DNA of 64,000 nucleotides from Acidisarcina polymorpha (lineage in GTDB: Bacteria; Acidobacteriota; Terriglobia; Terriglobales; Acidobacteriaceae), in the NCBI RefSeq assembly GCF_003330725.1, contig NZ_CP030840.1:3410001-3474000 (forward strand). Reading direction: 5' to 3'. A program made the position numbers and the translations under genes. Positions 33,501 through 43,900 of the stretch are shown here, piece after piece; the first letter of the stretch is position 1; every line of letters starts with the position of its first letter. The notes beneath the pieces are model-generated. The model did no database searches. It was given only the letters and a program-made list of their open reading frames with translations, and was not told where the DNA came from.

Positions 33501-34814
33501 ACCAGTGAAGTCTTCGTCGGCGACGAAAGAATCATCGCCGCCTGCCGAGTTGCTTTCGGATGGGCCGCCGGCTGCAATGGCCAGGACCTCGGCGCCGGAC
33601 GCGGCTGCCTGCGTAGTCGCCGAGGCAGCAGTCGAGGCGGCCGAGTTGCCGTCCGCGTCCACGGCCTCGACGACGTAGTAATAGGTGGTCGAGGCGGATA
33701 GGCCGGTAGAGGAGTAAGTCGTCCCGTTGGTGACCCTGGCGATGAGGTTGCTCGCCGATGGTGTGAATCCGCTATTCACGCTGGCGTATAGGGAGTAGGA
33801 GCTGATGGCGCAGTTGGCGGGAGGAGTTACCGCGGCCCAGCTTACGCCTATGGTGCTTGCAGAGGAAGCGGTCGCTTTGAGGCCGGTTGGGGCCGAAGGC
33901 ACGGCTGAGCAGGAGGCAGTAGACGTTTTAGCACTGGCCTGAGTTGAAGCGGTGGATGCGCCGTCAGCATCCAGGGCTTCGACGACGTAGTAGTAGGTTG
34001 TCGAAGCTGCTAGCCCGGTGTTGGAGTAACTCGCGGTGGTGATTCCCTTGGCAATCAGGTTGGCTGCCGATGGAGTAAAACCATTGATGGTGCTGCCGTA
34101 AAGGCTATAGGAGCCGATGGTGCAATTTGCCGGGGGAGTTACGGGTGTCCACGTTAAATTGATAACGGATAAGGACGATGCGTTCGCGACGAGTCCGGTT
34201 GGGGCGGAAGGCACTGCGCCACAGGTGCCGGAAGGGCTGCGGATTTCGATACCGCTGACTATGGGTTGATTTGCAGTACCGTCAGTAAAGGCGATTACGA
34301 TTTCGCCGCTAGTGTTGGCGGTGGCGTGAAAGGATTTAACGAGAGCGGCATTGATTCCGACGGTCGCGTAGATGTCGAAGCTGCTCAGTACCACGGTCCC
34401 ATTGATAGCGACGTTAAAGACGCGATCGCCGACAGAGGTAAAATAAGTCTCGGCGAAGTGGAGCAACACAGTATATTGCTTGCCCGCAGTCAGGCCGGGG
34501 ACGGTATAGGTGAAGATCCCAGCGCGGGCGTGTTGGTAGACGGCCGCTGGCGCCGCATTAACTCCAGGTTGGGCTAAACTGATGGCGGCCACGCCCACTT
34601 GATTATCTCCTCCACCGGTAAAGTCTTCGTCGGCAACAAAGGAGTAATCTCCACCGGTTGAGTTACTTTCGGCGGGTCCCCCGGCAGCGATGGCCACGAT
34701 CTCCTGCGCGATAGCTTTCGGTGTAGCGGTAACATTGAGGGCCCAGACAATGGTCAAGCCGAGGAGTGTCCGCCGGAAAGTCCATCCTAAGGATTTAGCG
34801 TGTTGCTTCGACAT
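30513..34814 (-). CDS. Secreted GH64 beta-1,3-glucanase with malectin/FN3 array
   Basis: A 1433-residue protein from the ATG at 34814 (ribosome site GGAGA). A signal peptide (TLLGLTIVWALNVTATPKAIA) is followed by malectin 1 (about 34710-34230), two FN3, malectin 2 (about 33590-33125), one FN3, malectin 3 (about 32795-32330) and three more FN3. The C-terminal catalytic domain (about the last 350 residues) is of GH64/thaumatin-like type. WDFLEY and TRVDAFGL supply a Glu and an Asp 16 residues apart, the same spacing as the known catalytic pair of the Streptomyces matensis laminaripentaose-producing enzyme. It likely releases pentasaccharides from laminarin or fungal wall glucan. It is last of four glycosidase genes on the strand. 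Confidence 0.88.
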   Translation of the reverse strand: MSKQHAKSLGWTFRRTLLGLTIVWALNVTATPKAIAQEIVAIAAGGPAESNSTGGDYSFVADEDFTGGGDNQVGVAAISLAQPGVNAAPAAVYQHARAGIFTYTVPGLTAGKQYTVLLHFAETYFTSVGDRVFNVAINGTVVLSSFDIYATVGINAALVKSFHATANTSGEIVIAFTDGTANQPIVSGIEIRSPSGTCGAVPSAPTGLVANASSLSVINLTWTPVTPPANCTIGSYSLYGSTINGFTPSAANLIAKGITTASYSNTGLAASTTYYYVVEALDADGASTASTQASAKTSTASCSAVPSAPTGLKATASSASTIGVSWAAVTPPANCAISSYSLYASVNSGFTPSASNLIARVTNGTTYSSTGLSASTTYYYVVEAVDADGNSAASTAASATTQAAASGAEVLAIAAGGPSESNSAGGDDSFVADEDFTGGGDNTVSAAAINLTQPGANAAPMAVYQHARAGIFTYTIPGLAAGDQYSVLLHFAETYFTSAGSRVFNVAINGTTVLANFDIYAAVGLNAALVEQFTATANSSGDIVIAFTDGAANQPLVSGIEIRNTGASGGCTSVPSAPAGLVTSASSSSVALSWTAVTPPSSCSITSYRVYASTVGGFTPSAANLVGQGITGTTYTATGLAASTTYYFVVEALDAVGASVASTQASATTRGSTTSEIVAIAAGGPAQSNASGGDDPFVADEYYSGGGDNGTVSSAINLTQPGANAAPTGVYQNGRVGASSYTIPGLAPGAQYTVLLHFAETYFTATGDRQFNVSINGASVLTNLDIFATVGINAALVEIFTATANSSGNIVVSFTVGADNQPLVMGIEVRGAPSGCTLLPSSPPTALTAVASSPSIIGLSWMGVTPQPNCPVTYNLYRSTTSGFTPSSANLIASGLTTLSYSNSGLTPSTTYHYIVEAVDAVGASAPSAPASAETHSATSCIAIPSAAPGGLLAAPSTSTAIEVSWAPITPPANCSNITYNLYGSSAGGFTPSSSNEIARGLTVATFFHTGLPPSSTYYYVVQAADEDGVSPEISGVRSATTLTPPTTLTAAASSANEIDLTFPAASAPAPVIYNIFRSPTSPFTPSGSNQVGSTKSNFYNDVVLAASTEYYYIVQASSSAGTTNVGGPVSATTLPLPPNTPPFWDASNIPATPAGDVITIKFLNRTNGQYPDSEVFWSVDVGGVTTTNSIAAQPTLSMPANASGRVYFYLGAVNQNTNNYWDFLEYTLGSTFINMNSTRVDAFGLKYAFQLSCGDGTDIAIGETAGVFAEDRASFFQRYLNSVPANFQTLAELQAPYRIVSPGAGGFDAGGPYQTYYNAWIEQLWAANGITIPLAVPNGDGLGSYPDLSAAIYRHVGGVAGTFNANGTLNNQALWGNPSAFYQTAPASYYAQFLHANAINAQQYAFPFDDAGGYSADVGCQSPRTLLVAIGW

Positions 34815-34909
34815 GATGTTTCTCCTATCGACTGCAGGTTGTGCGCTGATGTCGGGCATGCTGGTTCGTTTTCAGTCCAATCTCTAGACTTGAGTTCTAC
34901 CGAGTCGTT

Positions 34910-37900
34910 CTATCGGACCTCAATGCCGCTGACGATTGGCTGGTTGGCGGCCCCGGCGGTGAAGGCGATCACGAGCTGTCCGCTGCTATTGGCGGTCGCC
35001 GTAATTTGCTTTACTAATGCCGCGTTTATGCCCACCGCGGCGTAGATGTCGAGGCCAGGCAGGACGGTGGTGCCGTTGATGGCGACGTTAAAGACCCGGT
35101 CTCCAGCGGCAGTGAAATAGGTCTCTGCGAAGTGGAGCAAGACGGTGTATTGAGCGCCCGCGGTCAAGCCGGGGATGGTGTAGGTGAAGACACCGGCGCG
35201 GGCGTGCTGATAGACCGCCATCGGTGCCGCATTGGCACCCGGCTGGGTCAAATTGATGGTCACGGTACTTACCTGATTGTCGCCACCTCCGCTGAAATCT
35301 TCGTCAGCGATGAAGGGATAGTCGCCCCCGCTCGTGTTGCTTTCTGCCGGACCACCAGCGGCGATCGCCAGGATTTCTGAAGTAGAGCCGCTCGACTGCG
35401 TTGTAGCTGAAGCTTGTGAAGATGCGGTCGAGTTACCGTCGGCATCGACCGCTTCCACGACGTAAAAGTAAGTGGTCGATGCGGGGAGCCCGGTGTTCGA
35501 GTAGCTGGTATTGGTACCAGTGTTGACAAGGAGGGTGCCGGCCGATGGGGTGAAGCCGCTGGTTGTGCCGCGGTAGACATTGTAGGAACTGATGGTGCAG
35601 TTCGCGGGAGGAGTTACTGCTCCCCATGTCAAGCTGATCGCGCTCGACGAAGATGCCGTAGCGGCGAAAGTCGATGGTGCTGCAGGAACGGCACTGCAAG
35701 CCGGGCTGCCGCCGGCCTTCCTTATCTCGATGCCATCTACCTTGGGTTGATCAGCAGCGCCTGCGGTGAAGGAGATGATTATCTGCCCGCTGGTGTTGGC
35801 GGTAGCGTTGAACTGCTCGACGACAGCCTGGTTCGGTCCTCCGGCAGCAGCGATGATATCGAAGTTCTTGAGGACAGATGCGCCATTGATGCTGACGTTA
35901 AAGACCCGCTGGCCAGTGGCGGTCCAATAGAACTCGGCGAAATGGAGCAGGATGGGATAACTCACTCCCGCAGTGAGACCGGGAATTATGTAACTGAAGA
36001 CGCCGTTGCGCTCCGCTTGATAGACGGCTTCGGGGGCAGGGAAGGTGACGCCTGTTGTGCTGATGGTGTTTGTGGTTCCGGCCGTACTGCCGCCGGTATA
36101 GTCTTCATCTGCCGCGAAGGTCCCCTCGGTGGTGGTTGCTCCTGCGGCGATGGCGATAACATCGGACGGAGGAGCGGAGAGCGTCAGGGTAGCGGCGTTG
36201 CTGGTGACGGTCTCCTTAGTCGGGCCTATCACAACGACGCTATAGAGTGCACCATTTTCACTCGACACAGTTGCTGGGGTGGTGTAGCTCGACGAATAGG
36301 CGCCGGTGATCGCGTTGCCGTTCATGTACCACTGGTAGGTGAAGGGCCCGGTACCGCCGGCTACGACGCTGAAGGTCGCACTGGCGCCGACATTGACGGA
36401 TTGAGATGCTGGCTGGGTCGTGATCGCGGGCGGGGGGACAGTCGTTCCTGAGTTGCATAAGACTGCGCCGGGATAGTTGTTTGCGACTTGCCAGGTAGCC
36501 AACCCAGAAGAAGTCACAAATCCTGCGTCGTTGCTGTTCGAGGGGTCGATGGTGGAAGTCCAGGTGTTCCAGGCTTGTGGGAATGCGCATGAAGGTGAGC
36601 TTGCACCGCTGATGGCAAGCGCCTCCGGCTGGGTGGGTAAACGCAGGCCCTGACTGCTGCAGTAGGTCTGAGCGATAGGCTGGGTGTACTGGGCCCCACC
36701 GCTTGCATAGGTAGTCTCGGCGCGCTGCCAGGTCAAGTGGCTTGCGTTGTCAAGAACGCTAGTTGGACTCAGGACTGTGTAGCGTTCGCTCGAGCCGCCG
36801 CATTGCGCGATGTTATAGATTTGGAATTCGTACAGGGAATAACCGTAGGCTGTGGCCCGGGTTTCGCCGTACATCCGAACATAGCGACCTTGCACGGTGG
36901 GAAAGGTGAGGTTCTCGATGCCACCGACTCCATTGGTGTTGTTATAGGCGACGCTCCAGGTTGTGCCAGTAGTCGAGTATTGAATTTGATAAGTGGCCGC
37001 ATAGGCAGCCTCCCAATAGAGGATGACGTTGTCAAAGGGCTGAACGGAGCCAAGGTCGATCTGGATCCAGGATGGATCGGTGGCTGCTACTGAGGCCCAA
37101 CGAGTGGTGAGGCTGCCATCGTTCGCCAAATTCGGAGTTAGACCAGCACCTTGCGAGCTGCTTGCTGTCGCAGGCTGGCCAAGAGCGAGGTTAACTCCTG
37201 GAGGCGCTATCGTGAGGGTGGCTGGGGCGCTGGCTACGCTCCCGACGGCATTGGTCACAATGACCGTGTAAGTGCCCACATTTGTGGACTGAGCCTGGAG
37301 AATGGAATAGGTCGAGGTGGTCGCACCAAGCAGATTTTCTCCATTCAGCTGCCATTGATAGGTGAAGGGAGAGGAACCAGCGACTCCGACAGAGAAGGTC
37401 GCTGGATTGTTCGCGAGCACAGAGAGACTGGCGGGTTGTTGAGTGATGGATGGGGCAATGGCGGCATTTACGGTGATGACTGCGGCTGCCGATGTTACGG
37501 AATCGACCGGATTACTTACAACCACGGTGAAGCTCTCGCCGCTATTGCTGGAGGTAAGCACCGGTACGGTGTAAATCGAGCTAGTTGCGCCGGGGATGGC
37601 TGTGCCGTTCAGCTTCCATTGGTATGCCAATGTGGGCGAGCCAGTGGCAACAACTGACAGCGTCACCGTCTGACCGACATACGCGGCCTGGCTTGCGGGT
37701 TGAGTGGTGATGGCTACATCGGCTGCCGCATCCACGGTAAGGATAGCGGCACTTGAGGTTGCAGAGCCTTCGCCGTTGGTGACGGTTACGGTGAAGCTCT
37801 CATTATTGGCGGCAGAGGTGGTGGCAGGGGTCGTATAGGTGGAGTTGGTGGCTCCGGCTATGGGGCTTCCATTTAACTTCCATTGAAAGGTGAGTGGGGC

Positions 37901-40762
37901 TGTGCCGGCGGCGGTCACCGAAAAGGATGCGGTGTGGCCTACGGTCACTGCGATGCTTGCAGGCGGCACGATGATAGCTGGAATGGTAGCGGCCGGCGTA
38001 ACACTTGGGACGGGTTCGATGGTATAGGTTGCAATGCCGGTGCTCAGACCGGGAGCGGTTGCGGTGACGGTCACTGTTCCGGGAGTGAACTGGCTGCGGA
38101 TCGTGATCCGGGTCATGCCCCCTTCAACCTGTAACTGAGGATCGCCAGGCGCGTGATAATTCAGCTCGGTATGGCCTGAAGACGTTGAGTATGCGTCGGA
38201 GGCTGTGGACACATACTGCTGGGAGCCGCCCATGTAGGTAGCAGGCCCGCTCACCGAAAACGTAATTGTGTCAGAGGCGGTCGGTTCCACATTGCCGTTG
38301 GTGTCGACGACACTGGCTGTGACGAAGGCAGCGTCGGATCCGTTGGCAGTGACGGCGAAGCTGCTGCCATCGGGTTTGGCCAACTCGGGTGTAACCGATA
38401 GGACGATTTTGCTCTCGGGTCCAGCCGTCACCCTGCTATCAGTGGCGACGACATTTCCAAACTGATCGAGGCACTCCGCCTCCACGGTACCGGAGACCCA
38501 GTTCACCATCCAGGAAGTTTGAAATGGCATCAGGGTGGTGGTTTGAGTCAGGTTCGACTGGGAGTTCGATTCCCAGCTATTAGGTGTCTCAACCGCACCT
38601 TGCTGAGCGCCATTGATCATCAACCGCACCGATGGGCAATTGCTGAAGACGTTCTCCTGTATGGGGCCGGAGTTCTGATAGGCGCGGTTCCAGTGATGAG
38701 CGACGTGGATAACTGGTTTGATGGTGAAGGGTGTCCAGGCAGCTTCGTAGACGTAGTACAGTAGCTTCGGAAAGCGGTTCATATCAACCGAAGAGGCCCC
38801 GAGCGAACGGACGCTCGACTGGTAGGCTGCCTGCGAGGATGTATTCAGGTATTTCTGATATTCAGCGTAGAGGCTATCTTCACCGGGAGAATCGGCAAAG
38901 TACCATTGAGCCATGCCGAAAGCATTTGCCGCTCGACTTTGACGCCAGTTATCAAGGAAGGGCGCGGAAAAGGCCAATTCATAATCCCATGCCAAACCAC
39001 GCCCGGTGCCATTACCCCAGTATTCGGATCCCCATGCCGGGTTGTTGGGGAACTCGGACTTAACACCTACTTCGCAGCCTTGCAGGGTACAGCCGAGCAT
39101 GTAGCCATTGACGGGGTCTGGTGTGCGATCGGCGGCGACCCGCGTATTTACCGGGTCCCATAACTCGTTGATGGCTTCGAGAGCTTCACCAACCGTTTCA
39201 TTCATGGTGCCGTTGTTCGACTCCCAATCGAGAATGGAGGGATGGCTGCGGTCGCGAATGATCATGTCGCGATGTAACTCTTCTTTCAAGGTGACCTGGT
39301 CGGCGGTGGGCGAAGAGAACGCGCCCTCTCCGTCTCCGCTAGGCTGATCGATCATGATGCCGTAGGCGTCCGCCGCATTGACGAACTCTTCGCTGGTGGT
39401 GGAGTGGCCGGGGCGCCAGATGTTGCCACCCTCGGCGGCTAACTGCGCGAGGTCGCGCCATTGCTGCTCTTCGGGAACGGAAGAGCCCAGCGCGGGATAG
39501 TCATAGCGGCCCGATGCACCCCATAGATACATCGGATGGCCGTTGAAGTATGGGAAGTTATGGTCCCAGGTGATGGTGCGGATGCCGAGCGGGCTCTGAG
39601 CGGCATCGACGACCACCCCGTTGACACTGACGATGTGGTAGACCTTGTACAAATATGGCTTGCCATACGTGCTGTTGTTGGGATACCACAAGGTGGGGTT
39701 GTTCACGGTGATCTGTTGCTCAAACATCGGAGTCGCGGTGGACGGGAACGTACTCGAAGTCATTGGCGGAACGGTCTGAGTCAGGGTCGGCGCGACTGCG
39801 ACAACGTTTCCGTTCGCGTCTACAATCTGGGTGGTGAGGGTCACTTGTTGAGAGGTCGTGTTTTCGTTGAGTACATTCGTCTGCACCTCGACAATCGCCG
39901 AGTTTGCGGTTGCGGTATTTGAAGAAGAGGGGACTTCGGAGAGCGTCGCGACGTAAGTGCCCCACGTCTTCTGATTCGAGTAGACGTTCACTGGGATATG
40001 CACCTTGTTGGTGATGAACATATAGGCGGGCCGGAACAAACCCGCATCGGCTTGCCCGAAGCGATAATCCTGGGAGAAGCCCGGTTGTTCGAACCAGGTA
40101 TCGTTCCGAGAGACGCTCACGGCGAGCACATTTGGTGTGACGCCATCGGTTTTCACATAAGGAGTGAGATCAACGATGAAGGGGATGAAGCCGACGACGT
40201 GCGAGGCTTGAGCATTGGCGGCGACGGCGCTAATTCCTCGCAAGAGGGTGCCGTTGATGTAAACCTGGGCACCGGTGTGGGCGCCTTCGAATTCCACTAA
40301 GATCTTGCTGTTCGCATACTGCGTGCCGAGGGTGAAATGAAGACGATACCAGTTACTGGTGCCGTTCAAGTCGCCGTCACCGCCGCCCGAGTCCGCGTTC
40401 AGAAAAGAGGTCAATAGATTCGCGGAGTAAGGAATGCCGACTGGCATCCAGGCCGAGTCGTTGTATGCCGTTGTGGCGTACGCAGTCGAGTCAGAGTCTT
40501 TTATGTAGAGCCATGGGCTTTGTCCGGGCATGCCGGCCGACAAGTTGATGGTGGTTCGCTGCGACGTTGGAAGAGTGGTCTCGACTTGTTGGCTGCGCGC
40601 GCTGGTTGATGCGATCGCGGCGAACAGGATGATTAGCAGCATCACAGTTCGGCGAGACCGGGCCAGACTTTGGGAAAGTCCGAAGAAGCAGTTATTAAGA
40701 GGGTCCGCGCTGCTGAACCGCTGGCCTTTTGGACTTGTGGCGACGGAGAGATGGATATACAT
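34910..40762 (-). CDS. Very large secreted GH2-like glycosidase with Ig, discoidin, Lcl and malectin modules
   Basis: A 1950-residue protein whose ATG (40762) follows AAGGGAGC. After a signal segment (TVMLLIILFAAIASTSARS) come a GH2 sugar-binding domain (about 70-260), a GH2 Ig domain, a TIM barrel (about 400-690), and further Ig modules with repeated FQWKLNG(S/T) and YQWQLNG stretches. Then follow an F5/8C discoidin domain (about 1230-1370), an Lcl/DUF1566 domain (HLTWQRAETT, LRLPTQPEAL), another Ig, malectin, FN3 and malectin. In the barrel the usual GH2 acid/base motif W-x-x-x-N-E reads WESNNG, without glutamate; WGSEYWG may supply the nucleophile. Activity is therefore uncertain. It lies between GH16 and GH64 genes in the same orientation. 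Confidence 0.85.
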   Translation of the reverse strand: MYIHLSVATSPKGQRFSSADPLNNCFFGLSQSLARSRRTVMLLIILFAAIASTSARSQQVETTLPTSQRTTINLSAGMPGQSPWLYIKDSDSTAYATTAYNDSAWMPVGIPYSANLLTSFLNADSGGGDGDLNGTSNWYRLHFTLGTQYANSKILVEFEGAHTGAQVYINGTLLRGISAVAANAQASHVVGFIPFIVDLTPYVKTDGVTPNVLAVSVSRNDTWFEQPGFSQDYRFGQADAGLFRPAYMFITNKVHIPVNVYSNQKTWGTYVATLSEVPSSSNTATANSAIVEVQTNVLNENTTSQQVTLTTQIVDANGNVVAVAPTLTQTVPPMTSSTFPSTATPMFEQQITVNNPTLWYPNNSTYGKPYLYKVYHIVSVNGVVVDAAQSPLGIRTITWDHNFPYFNGHPMYLWGASGRYDYPALGSSVPEEQQWRDLAQLAAEGGNIWRPGHSTTSEEFVNAADAYGIMIDQPSGDGEGAFSSPTADQVTLKEELHRDMIIRDRSHPSILDWESNNGTMNETVGEALEAINELWDPVNTRVAADRTPDPVNGYMLGCTLQGCEVGVKSEFPNNPAWGSEYWGNGTGRGLAWDYELAFSAPFLDNWRQSRAANAFGMAQWYFADSPGEDSLYAEYQKYLNTSSQAAYQSSVRSLGASSVDMNRFPKLLYYVYEAAWTPFTIKPVIHVAHHWNRAYQNSGPIQENVFSNCPSVRLMINGAQQGAVETPNSWESNSQSNLTQTTTLMPFQTSWMVNWVSGTVEAECLDQFGNVVATDSRVTAGPESKIVLSVTPELAKPDGSSFAVTANGSDAAFVTASVVDTNGNVEPTASDTITFSVSGPATYMGGSQQYVSTASDAYSTSSGHTELNYHAPGDPQLQVEGGMTRITIRSQFTPGTVTVTATAPGLSTGIATYTIEPVPSVTPAATIPAIIVPPASIAVTVGHTASFSVTAAGTAPLTFQWKLNGSPIAGATNSTYTTPATTSAANNESFTVTVTNGEGSATSSAAILTVDAAADVAITTQPASQAAYVGQTVTLSVVATGSPTLAYQWKLNGTAIPGATSSIYTVPVLTSSNSGESFTVVVSNPVDSVTSAAAVITVNAAIAPSITQQPASLSVLANNPATFSVGVAGSSPFTYQWQLNGENLLGATTSTYSILQAQSTNVGTYTVIVTNAVGSVASAPATLTIAPPGVNLALGQPATASSSQGAGLTPNLANDGSLTTRWASVAATDPSWIQIDLGSVQPFDNVILYWEAAYAATYQIQYSTTGTTWSVAYNNTNGVGGIENLTFPTVQGRYVRMYGETRATAYGYSLYEFQIYNIAQCGGSSERYTVLSPTSVLDNASHLTWQRAETTYASGGAQYTQPIAQTYCSSQGLRLPTQPEALAISGASSPSCAFPQAWNTWTSTIDPSNSNDAGFVTSSGLATWQVANNYPGAVLCNSGTTVPPPAITTQPASQSVNVGASATFSVVAGGTGPFTYQWYMNGNAITGAYSSSYTTPATVSSENGALYSVVVIGPTKETVTSNAATLTLSAPPSDVIAIAAGATTTEGTFAADEDYTGGSTAGTTNTISTTGVTFPAPEAVYQAERNGVFSYIIPGLTAGVSYPILLHFAEFYWTATGQRVFNVSINGASVLKNFDIIAAAGGPNQAVVEQFNATANTSGQIIISFTAGAADQPKVDGIEIRKAGGSPACSAVPAAPSTFAATASSSSAISLTWGAVTPPANCTISSYNVYRGTTSGFTPSAGTLLVNTGTNTSYSNTGLPASTTYFYVVEAVDADGNSTASSQASATTQSSGSTSEILAIAAGGPAESNTSGGDYPFIADEDFSGGGDNQVSTVTINLTQPGANAAPMAVYQHARAGVFTYTIPGLTAGAQYTVLLHFAETYFTAAGDRVFNVAINGTTVLPGLDIYAAVGINAALVKQITATANSSGQLVIAFTAGAANQPIVSGIEVR

Positions 40763-40956
40763 TGGCGCTCCCTTAACTTCGGCTTAATTGTTAGGCGGAC
40801 CAGTGGGAAGGGAATGCAGTAAGACAAAGAATCCAGTAAAACGGAGTGCAGTAAAGAAGCTGGCTCCGGTTGCCATCGATGCGGTCGTGTCTTCGATCGC
40901 GATACGTGGCCGAGTTTCACATACCAAACATCAGCATGTCGGCGCTGGGATGGCGG

Positions 40957-40988
40957 TTGAGCCGACGACGTTACGTACGCCGGCTCAA
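40957..40988 (-). other. Intercistronic stem-loop after the GH16 gene
   Basis: TTGAGCCG and CGGCTCAA form a perfect 8-bp stem with a 16-nt loop, 12 bp past the GH16 stop in the 237-bp gap before the GH2-like gene. There is no T tract. It resembles the hairpin in the previous gap and could set transcript stability or partial termination. Confidence 0.45.
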
Positions 40989-40999
40989 GCTGAGTTGAC

Positions 41000-43900
41000 T
41001 TACCTGATTTCAATGCCGCTTGATTTAGGTTGGTCCTTAGTACCCGTAGTGTAGGCGATGACGATCTGTCCGCTGCTGTTAGCCGTGGCTGAGAACTGCT
41101 CAACCAACGCCTTGTTGGCTCCAGCAGCGGCGTAGATATCAAAGTTGGTAAGCACCGGTGTTCCGTTGATGGCGACATTGAAGACACGCTCTCCGGATGC
41201 GGTGAAGTAGTATTCGCAGAAGTGCAGCAGAACAGTATGGGTGCTGCCGGCAACTAGACCGGGGATGGTGTAGGTGAAAGCGCCAGCACGTTCAGATTGA
41301 TAGACCGCTGCTGGCGCGGCATTGACGACGCCTGCGGTAGTGATGGTGTTGACCGAGGTATCGGTGCCTCCGCCGCTGAAATCTTCGTCAGCGGCAAACG
41401 GCGCGTCACCTCCTCCAGAGTTACTAACTGCCGGCCCTCCGGAGTTAATGGCGATGAAATCGCCCGCCGGTTGAGTGGTTGCGCTAACTTGAGTAGACGC
41501 TGCAGAATTGCCATCCGCGTCGACGGCTTCTACGACGTAGTAGTAGGTTTTGGAGGCGCTGAGTCCGGTGATGGAGTCGCTGGGGCTTGTAACTGTCGCG
41601 ATGAGATTCGACGAAGACGGAGTGAAGCCGCTGGTCGCACTTCCGTAGACGTTGTAAGAAGTGATGGTGCAGTTCTCCGGAGCGGTATCGGCCGTCCAGG
41701 TCAAGCCTATCGAGCTTGAAGAAGTTGCGGCGGCTGTGAGCCCTGCAGGCGCTGAGGGAAGTGTGCTGCAAGTACTGCCTCCAGAGGTGCTTCGTATCTC
41801 GATGCCGCTTGACTTCGGTTGATCGGCGGCTCCCGGCGTGTAGGCAATGTCGATCTGCCCGGTGCTATTCGCAGTGGCGGTGAATTGCTCAACGAGGGCC
41901 TTGTTGGCTCCGACAGTGGCGTAGATGTCGAAGTTGCTGAGCACCGGCGTTCCGTTGATCGCCACATTGAAGACGCGCTTACCGGCGGCGGTCCAATAGA
42001 ACTCCGCGAAGTGAAGGAGCACCGTGTACTGATTGCCGGCAGTCAGACCTGGAATGGTGTAGGTGAAGCTTCCGGCGCGCTCGGATTGATATACGGCTTC
42101 AGGGGCGGCGTTGGCCACTCCAGCTGTGGTGATGGTGTTAGCTGAGGTGGCGCCTCCACCGCCGCTAAAGTCTTCATCGGCGACGAAGGATGCATCGCCG
42201 CCGCCCGAGTCACTTACCGCTGGACCACCGGAGGCGATGGCTACGATCTCACTACCGGGTGAAGAGGAAGCAGAGGTTTTCGCGCTTGCTTGCGAAGAAG
42301 CAACCGAGGTGCCGTCTGAATTGGTGGCTTCAACAACGTAATAGTAGGTGGTGGATGCCAGCAGACCGGTGTTGGTGTAACTCGTACTGGTCACGCTATT
42401 CGATAGCAGCGTGGTCGAGGACGGAGTGAAACCGCTCGTCGTGCTGCCATAAACACGGTAGGAGGTGATGGTGCAGTTTGTGGGAGGAGCTACTGCCGTC
42501 CAGCTTAGGCCGATCGAGCTTGACGAAGCCGCAGTCGCGGCCAAGCCGGTAGGCGCAGAAGGAGCCACGGAGCAGCTTCCACCACCGGTGGGCTGCGTGG
42601 TGGCGCTGGCTTGCGACGATGGTCCAGACGAGCCGTCTGCGTCCAGGGCTTCCACCACATAGTAGTAAGTGGTGCCGGCTGAGAGCCCGGTGCTCGAGTA
42701 ACTCGTGCCGGAGATCCCCTTGCCAATTAGCGTGGCCGAAGAGGGGGTGAAGCCGCTGGTGGTGCTGCGATATACGTTATAGGAATTGATCGAGCAGTTA
42801 GCCGGAGGCGTGACTGCGTTCCAACTTAGACTGATAGCGGTGGAGGAGGATGCGTTTGCTGATAATCCGGCGGGCGCTGAGGGGATGGCACCGCAGGAAG
42901 CACCGCCGCTCTGGATGGCCTCGATGCCATTGATGAAGGGCTGATCCGCACCGCCGTAAATGAATTGCACGATGATCTGGCCATACTTATCGGCCTTAGC
43001 GGCGAGTGATGGATCGTAGGCAACATTTTCGCCTCCGGCAGTTTTGAAGACATCAAGCCCGGTCAAGGCCGGAGTTCCATTGATGACAACATTGAAGATG
43101 CGCTGTCCGGCCGCGGTCCAGTAGGTTTCGGCGAAGTGCAGCTTGACCGTATAGGACGCGTCGGCAATCATTCCGGTCAGCACATAGGTGAAGGGAACGT
43201 AGCGTTGATCTTGATAGACCGCCTCTGGAGCTGAGTTGGCGCCGAGAGTGATCGTGTTTGTGTTGGTGGCTACATCTCCGCCGTTGAAGTCTTCATCGGC
43301 GACAAAGCTGCCGACCGCGGGACCACCCGAGTTGATCGCAAGGTCGGTGGTGGTTCCGGGGGCGGCGCCTACGGGATTCGAACCGGTGGCGGGGATGATC
43401 TCGATCGCGTTGATGGTGGGATTGAGATCTGCAACGGATGTGGTTCCAGGCGCGGTCTGTAACTCGATGATCCCATTCTCATCCGCAGTGGTGTAGAACT
43501 CTTCGGCGATCGCGGTATCTGCGGCGCCGGCAGCAGCGAAGATGTCGAAGTTCGTCAACACTTGATCGCTGTTGATCGACACGTTGAAGTTGCGCTGGCC
43601 TGCGGCGGTGTGGGCGAACTCGACAAAGTGGAGGCGGACGTTATAGCCAGCGAGTGGAGTGAGGCCGGTGATGGTCCATGCGGCAGCGCCCCAGCGTTCG
43701 GTGTTGTAGACGGCCTGCGGCGCGGGGTTGGTCACCTGAGAGGTGTTGACAGCGGTGAGACCGGAGGGAGGCCCGACGTTGTAGTGGTAATTGGTGTTTC
43801 CGCCGAGAACGAAGTTGGAGTTCATGTAAGTGCCGACTGCGTATCCTCCGGCGCTTAATTGCATCCCGGTGCTATTACCGGGCGCCTGAGTGGTCACGGT

